Assembly (NCBI GenBank): GCA_965658745.1
Contig: CBFHTK010000005.1
Span: 124,001-188,000 of the forward strand
DNA length: 64,000 nt
Direction of reading: 5' to 3'
Source of the DNA: JAHDFB01 sp965658745
GTDB lineage: Bacteria; Bacteroidota; Bacteroidia; Chitinophagales; Saprospiraceae
Shown here: in pieces, positions 35,983 to 44,499 of the stretch
How positions within the stretch are numbered: the first letter of the stretch is position 1
Layout of the letters: every line of letters starts with the position of its first letter
Notes under the pieces: model-generated
What the model was told of the DNA's origin: nothing
Database searches by the model: none
Seen by the model: only the letters and a program-made list of their open reading frames with translations
Made by a program: the position numbers and the translations under genes

Positions 35983-36627
35983 CTAGTTTAATAAAACAAT
36001 TTTCATTTTAACATCCTTCACTGGCCTATCACGAGAGTCGGTTTGTACAACTGCAATCTTATCAATGACTTCTAATCCTTCAACCACTTGTCCGAAAACT
36101 GTATACTGTCCGTCTAAAAAAGCTGCTCCTCCCACTGTTCGATAAATCTCTTTTTCCTGTTCTGTGTAAGTAAATCCCTCTTTAGCTGCAGTCTGATTTA
36201 ACATATTCTCATTCGTAATATTACCATCAACTACAAAGAACTGAGAACCTGAAGATTCACGTTCTGGATTAACACCATCTGGAGTTCTTGCAGCTGACAA
36301 TCTACCTTTGAAGTGTTTTTCACCGATTTCTGCCTTAATTCTATAACCAGGGCCTCCACTTCCAAGTCCCCTTCCAGGCTCTGCACCTCTTGAGTCTGGA
36401 TCTCCACCTTGAATCATAAAGTTGTTCATAACTCTATGGAAAAGGAGATCATCATAGAAGCCTTCTTTAACTAATTTAACAAAGTTGTCTCTATGTAAAG
36501 GTGTTGTATTAAACAATTCAACAGTCATATTTCCATACTCCGTTTGAATCTGCACCTTACGGTTTTGTTCACCTCCACAAGCGATGATAAATAGACTAGC
36601 AAATAAAAAAATAAATAGATGTTTCAT
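35983..36627 (-). CDS. Lipoprotein peptidyl-prolyl cis-trans isomerase (cyclophilin)
   Basis: 214 residues with a lipobox IIAC (C17). The single cyclophilin domain has FHRVMNNFMIQGGDP, LGSGGPGYRI, SSGSQFFVVDG and VFGQVVEG. It is the simpler of a tandem pair; both share the GSGGPGY loop and the insert around EGFTYTEQEKEIYRTVGG-type sequence, which supports a local duplication. It acts on the periplasmic or outer face. The order on the minus strand is this gene, the PKD form, then the polyphosphate glucokinase. Confidence 0.93.
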   Translation of the reverse strand: MKHLFIFLFASLFIIACGGEQNRKVQIQTEYGNMTVELFNTTPLHRDNFVKLVKEGFYDDLLFHRVMNNFMIQGGDPDSRGAEPGRGLGSGGPGYRIKAEIGEKHFKGRLSAARTPDGVNPERESSGSQFFVVDGNITNENMLNQTAAKEGFTYTEQEKEIYRTVGGAAFLDGQYTVFGQVVEGLEVIDKIAVVQTDSRDRPVKDVKMKIVLLN

Positions 36628-36660
36628 TATTGATGATGTATTCTGAATGAAATATTAGTG

Positions 36661-37038
36661 TTAGGCATTATGTTCCTCGAAACCGCCATTTTCAACTTCA
36701 AGTTCTTTAAAATACCTAATTACAAATTGTTTAAGAAATTGCTCTTGGTCATCAGCTCCTTCTATAGGTACATCCTTTATTGGTTTATAGTGAGGCCAAC
36801 CGTCTTGGTCTCTTCCGACAAACTCATAGTACTCATCATAGCTCAGAAGCTTACAGACAGCAATATGCATTAAATCTTGCTTTTCTTCTTTCGTAAATTC
36901 ATGTTGAATCAAACCAAGCTCCTGAACGCCAATGAGAAATAGAACCGTTTGAAAATCTGGAAGAATACTGCGTCCCATTGTATCTTTTACGATATGCTTG
37001 ACGCGCACCCATTCAAAGTCTAATTCCCAATCTTCCAC
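36661..37038 (-). CDS. Conserved hypothetical protein
   Basis: 125 residues starting at GTG (37038); no in-frame ATG precedes residue 21. It opens with MEDWELDFEWVR and contains DTMGRSILPDFQTVLFLIGVQELG and a DGWPHYKPIK segment. No signal or membrane segment. The pattern looks conserved and cytoplasmic, but I cannot name a family. A -7 box (TATATTTG on minus, 37061-37068) lies 23 bp upstream, which supports the GTG start. The gene is 34 bp upstream of the cyclophilin pair and may share their transcript. Confidence 0.65.
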   Translation of the reverse strand: MEDWELDFEWVRVKHIVKDTMGRSILPDFQTVLFLIGVQELGLIQHEFTKEEKQDLMHIAVCKLLSYDEYYEFVGRDQDGWPHYKPIKDVPIEGADDQEQFLKQFVIRYFKELEVENGGFEEHNA

Positions 37039-37060
37039 TGCCTACAATTTTTAATTTTGG

Positions 37061-37068
37061 CAAATATA
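37061..37068 (-). promoter_or_regulatory. Candidate -7 box upstream of 36661-37038
   Basis: CAAATATA on plus is TATATTTG on minus. It is 23 bp upstream of the GTG start and 18 bp below the end of the ferritin gene. A transcription start near 37055 would fit a short leader. Confidence 0.4.
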
Positions 37069-37085
37069 GGGATTATGACTATATC

Positions 37086-37595
37086 TTAAGCTCCTTCTTC
37101 TTGGACACTTACCATCAAAATATCACGATCGAACATATAAAGACCGCTCTTATCATCCCCAATAAGCTCAAGCTTGTCATTCATGGTGCGAGCAAGTGCT
37201 TCTTCTTCGATCTGTTCTGCAACATACCACTGAAGGAAATTATGTGTTGCATAGTCTTTTTCCTGAAGTGCAATGTCTACCAGTTTGTTAATGGATTCAG
37301 AGACAAACTGTTCGTGTTTCAACAACTCCTCAAAAGCATGTTTGATAGAAGGGTAAGTCAGAGTCGGCTGTTCGAGTGCGGGTATCATTGCGAAACCTCC
37401 ACGATCGTTCACGAAGTGAATTAATTTCAACATATGCATTCTTTCCTCATCGCTATGACGATAGAAAAAAGCTACTACGTTATCGATTCCTGGCTGAATT
37501 TCTGCCCATGAGGCCATTGCCAAATAAACTTGTGAAGATTGCCCTTCAATCTTGATCTGCTCATTTAGTGCAGCTTGCATTTTTTTTGATAACAT
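37086..37595 (-). CDS. ftnA: Ferritin
   Basis: 169 residues, all helical, as in prokaryotic FtnA. The ferroxidase ligands are visible: E17 in IKIEGQSS, E50/E51 and H54 in HSDEERMHM, and EQIEEEALA near 128-136. It stores iron in a 24-mer in the cytoplasm. A -7 box lies 26 bp upstream of the ATG. A long AT-rich inverted repeat is found at 37715-37771, between this gene and the ROK kinase, and shares a 14-mer with the region upstream of sdhC. Confidence 0.94.
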   Translation of the reverse strand: MLSKKMQAALNEQIKIEGQSSQVYLAMASWAEIQPGIDNVVAFFYRHSDEERMHMLKLIHFVNDRGGFAMIPALEQPTLTYPSIKHAFEELLKHEQFVSESINKLVDIALQEKDYATHNFLQWYVAEQIEEEALARTMNDKLELIGDDKSGLYMFDRDILMVSVQEEGA

Positions 37596-37620
37596 GGAAA
37601 TTAGTTTTGATTTAAGTGTG

Positions 37621-37628
37621 CAAAGATA
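37621..37628 (-). promoter_or_regulatory. Candidate -7 box of the ferritin gene
   Basis: CAAAGATA on plus reads TATCTTTG on minus and fits TAnnTTTG, 26 bp upstream of the ATG at 37595. The -33 box is not convincing. Confidence 0.4.
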
Positions 37629-37714
37629 GAACGCACTTTGTCGAAATTAGATTTGAAGAAACTCGAAAATAGTGAAATATCTTAAAAAGATACAGTTCAT
37701 ACATTAGCGAGCCT

Positions 37715-37771
37715 TAAGATTAGATTAATTCTAGATACAGATACTAGTTAATCTCCTAAGACTAAATCTTA
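37715..37771. repeat. Nested inverted repeat between ferritin and ROK kinase genes
   Basis: AGATTAA (37722-37728) and CTAG (37731-37734) pair with CTAG (37744-37747) and TTAATCT (37748-37754). Outer arms TAAGATT (37715-37721) and AATCTTA (37765-37771) pair as well. No T run follows on the minus strand, so it is not a normal terminator of the ROK gene. It could be an operator upstream of ferritin. The 14-mer TTAGATTAATTCTA at its left arm also occurs at 8951-8964 upstream of sdhC. Confidence 0.45.
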
Positions 37772-37802
37772 CGTCAGATGTCATGAAGCTAAAGTAGTTG
37801 GA

Positions 37803-38735
37803 TCAATGATTTAAAAAAAGAAGAGCAGCTCCAAATACTCCAGCACTGTCACCGAGTTTTGGTTTGAGGAATTTGGTATTGAGAGTGTCATTGAAAATAT
37901 ATTGTTTAGCTTCCTCTACTCCAAGCGTATATATCTCTTCGATATTACCAACCCCTCCTCCAATCACAATAATTGCTGGATCTAACACATTAATAATTCT
38001 AGCAATGCCCTTACCAAACATATCATATAAGCGTTTCATAGTTGCTTCTGCATAATGATCTCTACCTGCACGATATCGAGAGACAATTTCTTCTAGTGGT
38101 CTTTTATCATGTGATATTGAATGGTAGTAACGCTCGAGGGCAGGCCCTGATATAAGCGTTTCAGTACAACCTACCCGTCCGCAATAGCACATCCCTCCAG
38201 AATCATGTAAGTGATTATGTCCCCACTCACCAGCTATTCCATGTCTTCCTATTAATGCTTGACCGTTTACTACAATACCACCTCCAACTCCTGTTCCCAT
38301 AATTACTCCGAAAACAGTTTCTACATCTTCATTTAATTCTTGAACAATACCCAATTTTGTTTCAGCAATTGCAAAGCAATTTGCATCATTAACCATTCTT
38401 AGTTCGATGCCTAGCGCTTCCTGCAAATCTTCTTCAAACGGCATCCCATTCAAACAAGTTGAATTACTATTCTTCATGAGTTTATTACTGGGCTCAATTG
38501 CTCCTGGTGTACCAATACCCATTTTTTCGGGACGGTACCCCATCTTATCGGCAACTAGGTCTACGAGTTTTACTACCTGCCCTATCACATGTTGATAACC
38601 GCCCGCTGATTCAGTAGGAATTCTTTCCCTGCACAGTATTTCGAATTCATTCTCAGTACCCATTTTCTTATCAAATGTAATTACTGCACATTCGATTTTT
38701 GTACCTCCTAGATCAATTCCCCATAGATGATTCAT
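37803..38735 (-). CDS. ROK-family sugar kinase
   Basis: 310 residues. The N-terminal phosphate loop is GIDLGGTKIE (6-15). N116-D117 provide the catalytic Asp. The zinc site is H173 with C183, C185 and C190 in the CxCGxxxC pattern (CYCGRVGC). GTGVGGGIVV and IVIGGGVGN bind ATP. The full zinc motif separates it from the polyphosphate glucokinase in this window. Substrate is probably glucose, fructose or an N-acetylhexosamine; sequence does not decide. The HTH regulator gene lies 14 bp upstream on the same strand, so the two are likely one operon and the regulator may respond to the sugar. Confidence 0.9.
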   Translation of the reverse strand: MNHLWGIDLGGTKIECAVITFDKKMGTENEFEILCRERIPTESAGGYQHVIGQVVKLVDLVADKMGYRPEKMGIGTPGAIEPSNKLMKNSNSTCLNGMPFEEDLQEALGIELRMVNDANCFAIAETKLGIVQELNEDVETVFGVIMGTGVGGGIVVNGQALIGRHGIAGEWGHNHLHDSGGMCYCGRVGCTETLISGPALERYYHSISHDKRPLEEIVSRYRAGRDHYAEATMKRLYDMFGKGIARIINVLDPAIIVIGGGVGNIEEIYTLGVEEAKQYIFNDTLNTKFLKPKLGDSAGVFGAALLFLNH

Positions 38736-38749
38736 AATACGCCTTCATT

Positions 38750-39772
38750 TTACTGAGCTAATATACTTTCAATTTCTAATCTTGTATGATCAATTCGCTT
38801 ATGAATTTTACCAAACATAGCTCTTCGAGTTTTTGCTGCATCATTCGATATTGGCAATGAAGATTTCTGAATATTCTTAAACCAATTCAAAGTATAGTCT
38901 ACCAATTGCTCATCTGTACTGATTATGTAATTGGGATTATCATATGCGGTAAATATGGCACTCTGAAGTGAGTTCACAATCAGAAGCATATTGTTCGTGT
39001 GAGAAATTTCATTGTAATACATTAGAAATTCTGGCGATTTCTCAGTAGGCTTCTTTCCTGGCATAAACTTCCGACCATGTTCGGCCATTGATTCAACATG
39101 CTTCATAATTTCTTCCAACTTATCACATAAAATGAAAGCCTCTTCGGGAATCTCAAAATGTCCGGTCGAAAGAAAATACGTAATCTGATTAAGTGTATTA
39201 TTCAGTACATTCTCATTCCAAAATTCAATATTAGGTAGCTCATCGTAATACTTCTTCAAGGATTCGTTCAAAACATTCATCACTCCAAACTCCTCATTAA
39301 ATTCTCTAATCTGCAAATTTCTATCCTTGTAGGAATCTAAATTCCAAACTGTTTTTGCGTATATGTAAAACTTGAAATAAGTCAAATCCTTGTCAAGGAA
39401 GTAGTAGAAGAATGGCAACTCATTTGTTGCATAATATATCTGTGGATTCGGCAAGCCAGCAAAATTGTCGACTGCAGCTTTGAAGGTATGTGTATATTCG
39501 AAAAATGACACGATTTTTCTCTCCAGCTGTGGAAATTGAAAATTTATATTCCTACGTTCAGGATTGACTAAAGCATCAAAACTGATGTTGTAAGTTTTCA
39601 TGAGAATAGCTAAATCAGCAAGTGAAATTGTTGTGGTGCCGTTAATTCTCTTATAAATCGCTCCTTTACTAATAGATAGCAATTGGGCTAATTCGTCTTT
39701 AAGGTCTTTTGAAAACCCACTCTTGATGTCAATTATTTCAAATATCTTTCGTTGTAGTTCGTAGCTATCCAT
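38750..39772 (-). CDS. HTH domain regulator, uncharacterised C-terminal domain
   Basis: 340 residues. The first 70 carry a helix-turn-helix of XRE type: DELAQLLSISKGAIYKRING followed by ISLADLAILMKTYNISFDALV. The remaining 270 residues are helical, with many aromatic residues and no recognised domain. No signal or membrane span. It is probably a DNA-binding regulator with a ligand or protein-interaction domain. It precedes the ROK kinase by 14 bp. Upstream (39885-39914) there is an inverted repeat that might be its operator. Confidence 0.75.
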   Translation of the reverse strand: MDSYELQRKIFEIIDIKSGFSKDLKDELAQLLSISKGAIYKRINGTTTISLADLAILMKTYNISFDALVNPERRNINFQFPQLERKIVSFFEYTHTFKAAVDNFAGLPNPQIYYATNELPFFYYFLDKDLTYFKFYIYAKTVWNLDSYKDRNLQIREFNEEFGVMNVLNESLKKYYDELPNIEFWNENVLNNTLNQITYFLSTGHFEIPEEAFILCDKLEEIMKHVESMAEHGRKFMPGKKPTEKSPEFLMYYNEISHTNNMLLIVNSLQSAIFTAYDNPNYIISTDEQLVDYTLNWFKNIQKSSLPISNDAAKTRRAMFGKIHKRIDHTRLEIESILAQ

Positions 39773-39884
39773 GGTCGTTCGTTTTGTTTCGGGTGTTGGA
39801 TTCTGATGAATATGTCAGAAGTCAAATTAAGAAAAAAAACAAAATCAAAACCACTTATCATCCATTTTGTCGACTATACGATAG

Positions 39885-39914
39885 GTAATTAATTGTGAAA
39901 GTATCAATAATTAC
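39885..39914. repeat. Inverted repeat upstream of the HTH regulator
   Basis: GTAATTAATTG (39885-39895) pairs with CAATAATTAC (39905-39914) with one bulged base and a 9-nt loop. It lies 113 bp upstream of the regulator start and 90 bp after the fecR-like stop. It is not followed by a T run on the minus strand, so an operator is more likely than a terminator. Confidence 0.3.
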
Positions 39915-40004
39915 TTTTATCCAACATTATCTGTTGAAAGATATATCGAATGTATTCTTAAGTACGAAGGTAAACTCAGAATAGTCTGGATAAGTTAGGG
40001 AAAA

Positions 40005-41033
40005 TTAACGCACACGGAAACGGTGAATCTCATAGCACTCGGAACAGCCCTTATTAACGAGAGTGATACTCGCTTTCTTTTTGATAGCTCGAATCAATTC
40101 TTCCAAATTATTTGATTCTAGACTAACTTGAAGCTCTCTTTGCCAATCAAAGTTTTCCCCTACTGCCACTGTTTGACCATCAGTAATCTTATTAAGGTAA
40201 TCGACAACTTCTCTCACCGTATGATACGGTAAAGGTGGAGGGGAGAAGTAAAGTATCTGCGGTTTAGGTGTAGTTTCAGTAAAGCCACTTCCGTCAAAAA
40301 CAAAGCTTTCACCTTCTTTTACATCTATAAATGACTCTTCATTTGCTAGTTCGAAGAACCGAATCAAACCTTCTATGTTTTTTACTCCCGTCTGAACACT
40401 ATCTACTACATCTACTTCAAATATTGTCCCTAGCACCTTCACACCAATGCCCGAGGCCTCAACTATAAATGGTTTATTCAGGTCAGACGCTACATCAAAA
40501 ACTGCAATACCGTCCAAGGTTACGATTCTCTTTTCTTTCTTGTCAAAACTTTTGGGATACTTGATCTCAGAGCCTTCCTCTAGATTCACAATTGTTGAGT
40601 CAGGCAAAATTATCTGATCAGTTTGAGCATCAGCATAGTGAGTAACATACGGATCAGATGGCCACAAGAAATATAGAGCAACTACTGCGATAAGTGCTGT
40701 AGCAGCCATTGCAGCAGGACGCCACTCCTTCCAAAGAGAGACTCTTTTTGCTGAACCTCCCGTTTCTTCAAGAGCGTCGTTGTCATCTTGTACATGCTCT
40801 CCATCAGAACTACTTGCTTCTACTGCGGGTGTTTCCAATGCATCCATAAAAGAACTCCAGGCAAGCTCAGTATCAAATAGCTGAATTTCAGCTACTTTGT
40901 CATCTGCTGCCCATAACTCTTGCATCAGGCGAAAATCCTCTGGATTCTGCTCTGCCCAATCTTGAACCAAAACAGCATCATCCGCTGAAATGGTCTTGTC
41001 AAGATATTGCAATATGAGTTCTTCTTTAATCAT
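40005..41033 (-). CDS. FecR-type anti-sigma factor
   Basis: 342 residues. A cytoplasmic N-terminal domain (about 1-105) is followed by one membrane span (about 109-127, MAATALIAVVALYFLWP). The periplasmic FecR domain has ILPDSTIVNLEEGSEIKYP and KPFIVEASGIGVKVLGTIFEVD, and a DUF4974-like C-terminal domain ends the chain. Such proteins hold an ECF sigma factor at the membrane and release it on a signal from a TonB-dependent transducer. The partner sigma gene lies 62 bp upstream. No susC/TonB receptor gene follows, which is unusual. Confidence 0.9.
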   Translation of the reverse strand: MIKEELILQYLDKTISADDAVLVQDWAEQNPEDFRLMQELWAADDKVAEIQLFDTELAWSSFMDALETPAVEASSSDGEHVQDDNDALEETGGSAKRVSLWKEWRPAAMAATALIAVVALYFLWPSDPYVTHYADAQTDQIILPDSTIVNLEEGSEIKYPKSFDKKEKRIVTLDGIAVFDVASDLNKPFIVEASGIGVKVLGTIFEVDVVDSVQTGVKNIEGLIRFFELANEESFIDVKEGESFVFDGSGFTETTPKPQILYFSPPPLPYHTVREVVDYLNKITDGQTVAVGENFDWQRELQVSLESNNLEELIRAIKKKASITLVNKGCSECYEIHRFRVR

Positions 41034-41095
41034 TATAGTTTGTCCGCATTTAAGTATTTGACGCTAGTAATTCCTTGTGTCACAACTTTTTGTAA

Positions 41096-41629
41096 TTAAT
41101 TTTCATTATTTAACGTTTTTCGTAATTCGTCTCGGAGTAAAATTAGCGCTCTAGCCATATTACTTTCAACGGTTCTTTTTGAGATATCCATATAGTTGGC
41201 TATCTCTTCATATGTTAAACCTTCAAATTTGTGCAATTCGAAAATTTTACGTGTTTTCGGTTTCAACACATTTAAAGCCTCTTTGATTTTAGTCCTAAGG
41301 AAGAACGCATTTGAATCTTCCATAGTTTCTGCCTCGATCTGATTGAGCCTATTCATCTCATCATCAAGACTAACTTCGGTATTTGATTTGTGTTTTCGGA
41401 TATGATCTAGCGCTGTATTCTTTGCTGCTTGATAAATGTAGCTCTTCTCTGACATAGTGATATCAATACGATCTCTATTGTTCCAGATTTTCATAAATGT
41501 TGTCTGCACGACGTCTCTGGCTTGATCCCAATCTTGAATATATCGCGAGTAAATAAAGTTGACTAGACCATTATAGTGCAGCTTAAAAAGCTTCTTGTAA
41601 TCCTCGATATTTTGGAAAGCTACGGTCAT
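41096..41629 (-). CDS. ECF sigma factor, FecI-like
   Basis: 177 residues. Region 2 has YKKLFKLHYNGLVNFIYSRY and RDVVQTTFMKIW (about 12-50). Region 4 has LKPKTRKIFELHKFEGLTYEEIANYMDISKRTVESNM in recognisable parts; the helix-turn-helix is EEIANYMDISKRTVE. It is of the Bacteroidota FecI-like type and pairs with the FecR gene downstream. A -7 box (TAATTTTG on minus, 41655-41662) lies 26 bp upstream of the ATG. Confidence 0.94.
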   Translation of the reverse strand: MTVAFQNIEDYKKLFKLHYNGLVNFIYSRYIQDWDQARDVVQTTFMKIWNNRDRIDITMSEKSYIYQAAKNTALDHIRKHKSNTEVSLDDEMNRLNQIEAETMEDSNAFFLRTKIKEALNVLKPKTRKIFELHKFEGLTYEEIANYMDISKRTVESNMARALILLRDELRKTLNNEN

Positions 41630-41654
41630 GCAATTTCAGGAGTTCCTGTGCGAA

Positions 41655-41662
41655 CAAAATTA
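41655..41662 (-). promoter_or_regulatory. Candidate -7 box of the sigma/FecR operon
   Basis: CAAAATTA on plus is TAATTTTG on minus, 26 bp upstream of the sigma-factor ATG. It fits the housekeeping -7 consensus, so the pair may be transcribed by the primary sigma factor. Confidence 0.4.
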
Positions 41663-41705
41663 GCTTTTTATTCACAAAGAAATAACTTGAAATACTTTTC
41701 TTATT

Positions 41706-42014
41706 TTATAAGGATTTAAACAGCTCTTGAAAAAAATCACCAACAAGCGGTAAAGGAGCCTTTTTATCTGAGATCGCATTTATCAAGCTAATAAGCCATA
41801 AAATGAATATAACTAAGCCTACGATCCCAGCCAAAAATCCAATTAATGGAATTGGAGATAGAACGCTTGTAATAGCCCCAGCGAGATACAAACCAAATGT
41901 CTGTCTGATATAAAATGAGGCAAATTCATCTTTCTTCTTGGAATTTGATATCAACGCAATAATTAATCCGATGAAGGTAATATGAGTTACGATTGCTTTA
42001 GTTTTACCATCCAT
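41706..42014 (-). CDS. DUF4870-like small membrane protein
   Basis: 102 residues with three hydrophobic segments (about 8-22, 40-58 and 62-82), and the DUF4870 pattern KAIVTHITFIGLIIAL, FASFYIRQTFGLYL and an ending KAPLPLVGDFFQ. The family (Tic20-related) is of unknown function and common in Bacteroidota. It lies between the sigma/FecR operon and the divergent hemolysin III gene. Confidence 0.8.
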   Translation of the reverse strand: MDGKTKAIVTHITFIGLIIALISNSKKKDEFASFYIRQTFGLYLAGAITSVLSPIPLIGFLAGIVGLVIFILWLISLINAISDKKAPLPLVGDFFQELFKSL

Positions 42015-42199
42015 TTCAGAACTTTTAGATAGTTAATTGAGTTTCGCTTGTAAAATTACTGCCTTTCAATCAATTATTTAAACCCATCAGTAATAATAAC
42101 AGTTTCACATAAGTTTATTATTTCTAACAGTGATCAGAAGTGCTTTTGGACTTTATTTTTGTAACTAATTTTCAAATATTTTGGCGTCAGCCTAACCAA

Positions 42200-42835
42200 A
42201 TGAGTATAGAAGAACAAAATAAAACCTTATATCATGAGGAAAGATGGAATACAATTACACACTTACTAGGTGTGATATTTGCATTAGTGGCTTTTCCTTT
42301 CCTATTCACAGACCTAAATAACATGGACAATCCAACGATTGTATCCTTGATTATTTATGCTTTTTCTTTTGTTTTTCTTTTTAGTGCCTCAACTATATAT
42401 CACTTTGTGAAGGATGAAAAAAAGAAAATTCTTTGGAGGAAAATAGATCACATTAGTATTTACTTTATGATCTCAGGGACCTATGTGCCCTTTATGATTA
42501 GGTATATAGAGTTTGATCGGGCAATCATTTTCCTTTCGATCATGTACTCACTTGTTTTCATTGGTTCAATATTGAAAATCTGGTTCACAGGGAAGTTTGA
42601 GAAGGCTTCGTTGTTTCTATATATTTTCCTTGGCTGGATGATTTTATTTATTGGAAAGTCTTTTTACCAAGCAGCTGATGCACTTGTTATTTCTAGTGTT
42701 GTTGCAGGCGGAATAGCTTATATGGCAGGAGTGTATTTTTATGTTAAGGACGAACGAAAGTATTATCATGCGATATGGCATATTTTTGTTCTTCTTGGTA
42801 GTATATTACATTTTCAAGGCGTCATAATAGCATAA
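42200..42835 (+). CDS. Hemolysin III family membrane protein
   Basis: Start set at ATG 42200 (211 residues; MSIEEQNKTLYHEERWNT...). The longer reading from 42140 has an unusual hydrophobic prefix. Seven membrane spans and the family histidines are present: SASTIYHF, KIDHISIYFMISGTYVPF and the C-terminal HAIWHIFVLLGSILHF. The family (YqfA/HlyIII, distant kin of adiponectin receptors) is probably a zinc-dependent integral hydrolase; a toxin role is not implied. The pabA gene starts 10 bp after its stop, perhaps in one transcript. Confidence 0.9.
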   Translation: MSIEEQNKTLYHEERWNTITHLLGVIFALVAFPFLFTDLNNMDNPTIVSLIIYAFSFVFLFSASTIYHFVKDEKKKILWRKIDHISIYFMISGTYVPFMIRYIEFDRAIIFLSIMYSLVFIGSILKIWFTGKFEKASLFLYIFLGWMILFIGKSFYQAADALVISSVVAGGIAYMAGVYFYVKDERKYYHAIWHIFVLLGSILHFQGVIIA

Positions 42836-42845
42836 GGTCCTTTTG

Positions 42846-43493
42846 ATGACAGAACAAGCATTACATATATTACTCATTGATAATTATGACTCTTTCAGTT
42901 ATAATTTAGTAGAATTACTTCGAAACATAAATAATGTAAAGGTGTCTGTTCTGAAGAACGATGACTTGTCAATTTTTAGAGACGAATACGATGGAGTTAT
43001 TATATCGCCAGGTCCCGGTCTGCCAGATGAATCGGCTTTTTTACTGGAAGCAATAGATTTCTACACGGGGAAGATTCCTATACTAGGTATTTGTCTCGGA
43101 CTTCAAGCCATCTACATACATCAAGGCGGCAAACTACAGCAGTTGAAAAAGGTTTATCACGGTATCAAAGACCTTATGTATCGAGAAGAAAATCAGCCAG
43201 CAGCATTGTTAGAAAGTGTACCTGAAGAATTTCATGCTGGAAGATACCATTCTTGGGTAGCAGATGAGACAACTCTCCCTAGTGACATTAATGTAACTGC
43301 TCGGGATGAAAAAAATCATATTATGGCCATTGAAGATACAACACAAAACATTTATGCTGTGCAGTTTCATCCTGAATCTTACATGACCAAAATAGGAAAT
43401 AAGATCGTACAAAATTTCATAGATTTGACGCTTAAATTGCAGCGCAATAGAATCTCCGAAATCAAGTCGAAGGAAGATTCTTTTCTTCAATAA
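42846..43493 (+). CDS. pabA: Glutamine amidotransferase of anthranilate/aminodeoxychorismate synthase
   Basis: 215 residues from ATG 42846; an in-frame TTG one codon earlier is discounted. Class I amidotransferase triad: Cys in LGICLGLQ, His and Glu in QFHPES. LIDNYDSFSYNL and ISPGPGLP are typical of TrpG/PabA. It gives ammonia to a chorismate-using partner (TrpE or PabB), which is not in the window. It is next to aroC, whose product chorismate is the substrate of that partner. Whether it serves tryptophan or folate, or both, cannot be told. Confidence 0.9.
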   Translation: MTEQALHILLIDNYDSFSYNLVELLRNINNVKVSVLKNDDLSIFRDEYDGVIISPGPGLPDESAFLLEAIDFYTGKIPILGICLGLQAIYIHQGGKLQQLKKVYHGIKDLMYREENQPAALLESVPEEFHAGRYHSWVADETTLPSDINVTARDEKNHIMAIEDTTQNIYAVQFHPESYMTKIGNKIVQNFIDLTLKLQRNRISEIKSKEDSFLQ

Positions 43494-43520
43494 TACTACA
43501 GTGTACAAACCATATAATTC

Positions 43521-44492
43521 ATGAATCAATTTGGTCAAAAGTACCGTATTTCAATATTTGGAGAGTCTCATGGCTCGGGAGTTGGACTTACACTTGACGG
43601 AATACCACCCGGCATCCCATTATCCATAGAAGATTTCACTGAAGACATATTACGTCGTAAAGCAGGAGCAAAAGGTACAACTCCGAGAATCGAAGCTGAC
43701 TTACCAGCTCTACTATCGGGAATATTCAATGGATTTACAACCGGTGCGCCATTGACAATATTCTTTGAGAATACAAACACGAGATCCAAAGACTATTCAA
43801 AACTTAAAACGCATCACCGACCTGGCCATGCCGACTTTACAGCCAACGCGAAGTACAAAGGATTTCAGGACTTTCGTGGAGGAGGCCATTTTTCTGGTAG
43901 ATTAACATTATGCCTAGTTGCAGCCGGAGTTGTTGCGAAAAAGATTTTGGGCGAAAGCCTTAGTGTTGACGCTAATCTTATCGAAGCAGGAGGGAACCGT
44001 GACATCAAAAAAGCACTTGACAAAGCTATCGCTGAACAAGAGTCAATCGGTGGAATTATTGAATGTACAGCAACTGGGCTTCCTGTTGGTCTTGGAGAAC
44101 CGTTTTTTGATAGTATCGAATCCAAAATCGCCCATTTAGTTTTTGCTATTCCAGCGACAAAAGGAGTCGAATTTGGCTCAGGTTTTCAGGCCGCAAAAAT
44201 GAAAGGTTCAGAGCATAATGATAATTTCATTGATGACAAAGGAACAACTGAAACAAACAACGCTGGTGGCATTAATGGTGGTATATCAAATGGAAATCCA
44301 CTCGTTTTTAGAGTAGCAATCAAGCCCACATCATCAATTTTCAAAGGTCAGGAGACATTTAATTCCGAATCAGGTCAAGTAGAAGAACTGAAGATCGTCG
44401 GGAGGCATGATGTTTGTATTGCGCTGAGGGCACCTGTAGTTGTAGAGTCAATTGCTGCAATCGCCCTAGCAGATTTCAAACTTATCGGATAG
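43521..44492 (+). CDS. aroC: Chorismate synthase
   Basis: 323 residues, slightly shorter than the usual 350-390, but the family signatures are intact: FGESHGSGVGLTLDG at the N-terminus, HRPGHADFTANAKY, the RGGGHFSGRLT segment, and the C-terminal GRHDVCIALRAPVVVESIAA. It eliminates phosphate from EPSP to give chorismate, using reduced FMN. It follows pabA by 27 bp. The end is 7 bp from the convergent LolC/E-like gene, with no terminator between them. Confidence 0.95.
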   Translation: MNQFGQKYRISIFGESHGSGVGLTLDGIPPGIPLSIEDFTEDILRRKAGAKGTTPRIEADLPALLSGIFNGFTTGAPLTIFFENTNTRSKDYSKLKTHHRPGHADFTANAKYKGFQDFRGGGHFSGRLTLCLVAAGVVAKKILGESLSVDANLIEAGGNRDIKKALDKAIAEQESIGGIIECTATGLPVGLGEPFFDSIESKIAHLVFAIPATKGVEFGSGFQAAKMKGSEHNDNFIDDKGTTETNNAGGINGGISNGNPLVFRVAIKPTSSIFKGQETFNSESGQVEELKIVGRHDVCIALRAPVVVESIAAIALADFKLIG

Positions 44493-44499
44493 GTTCAGG

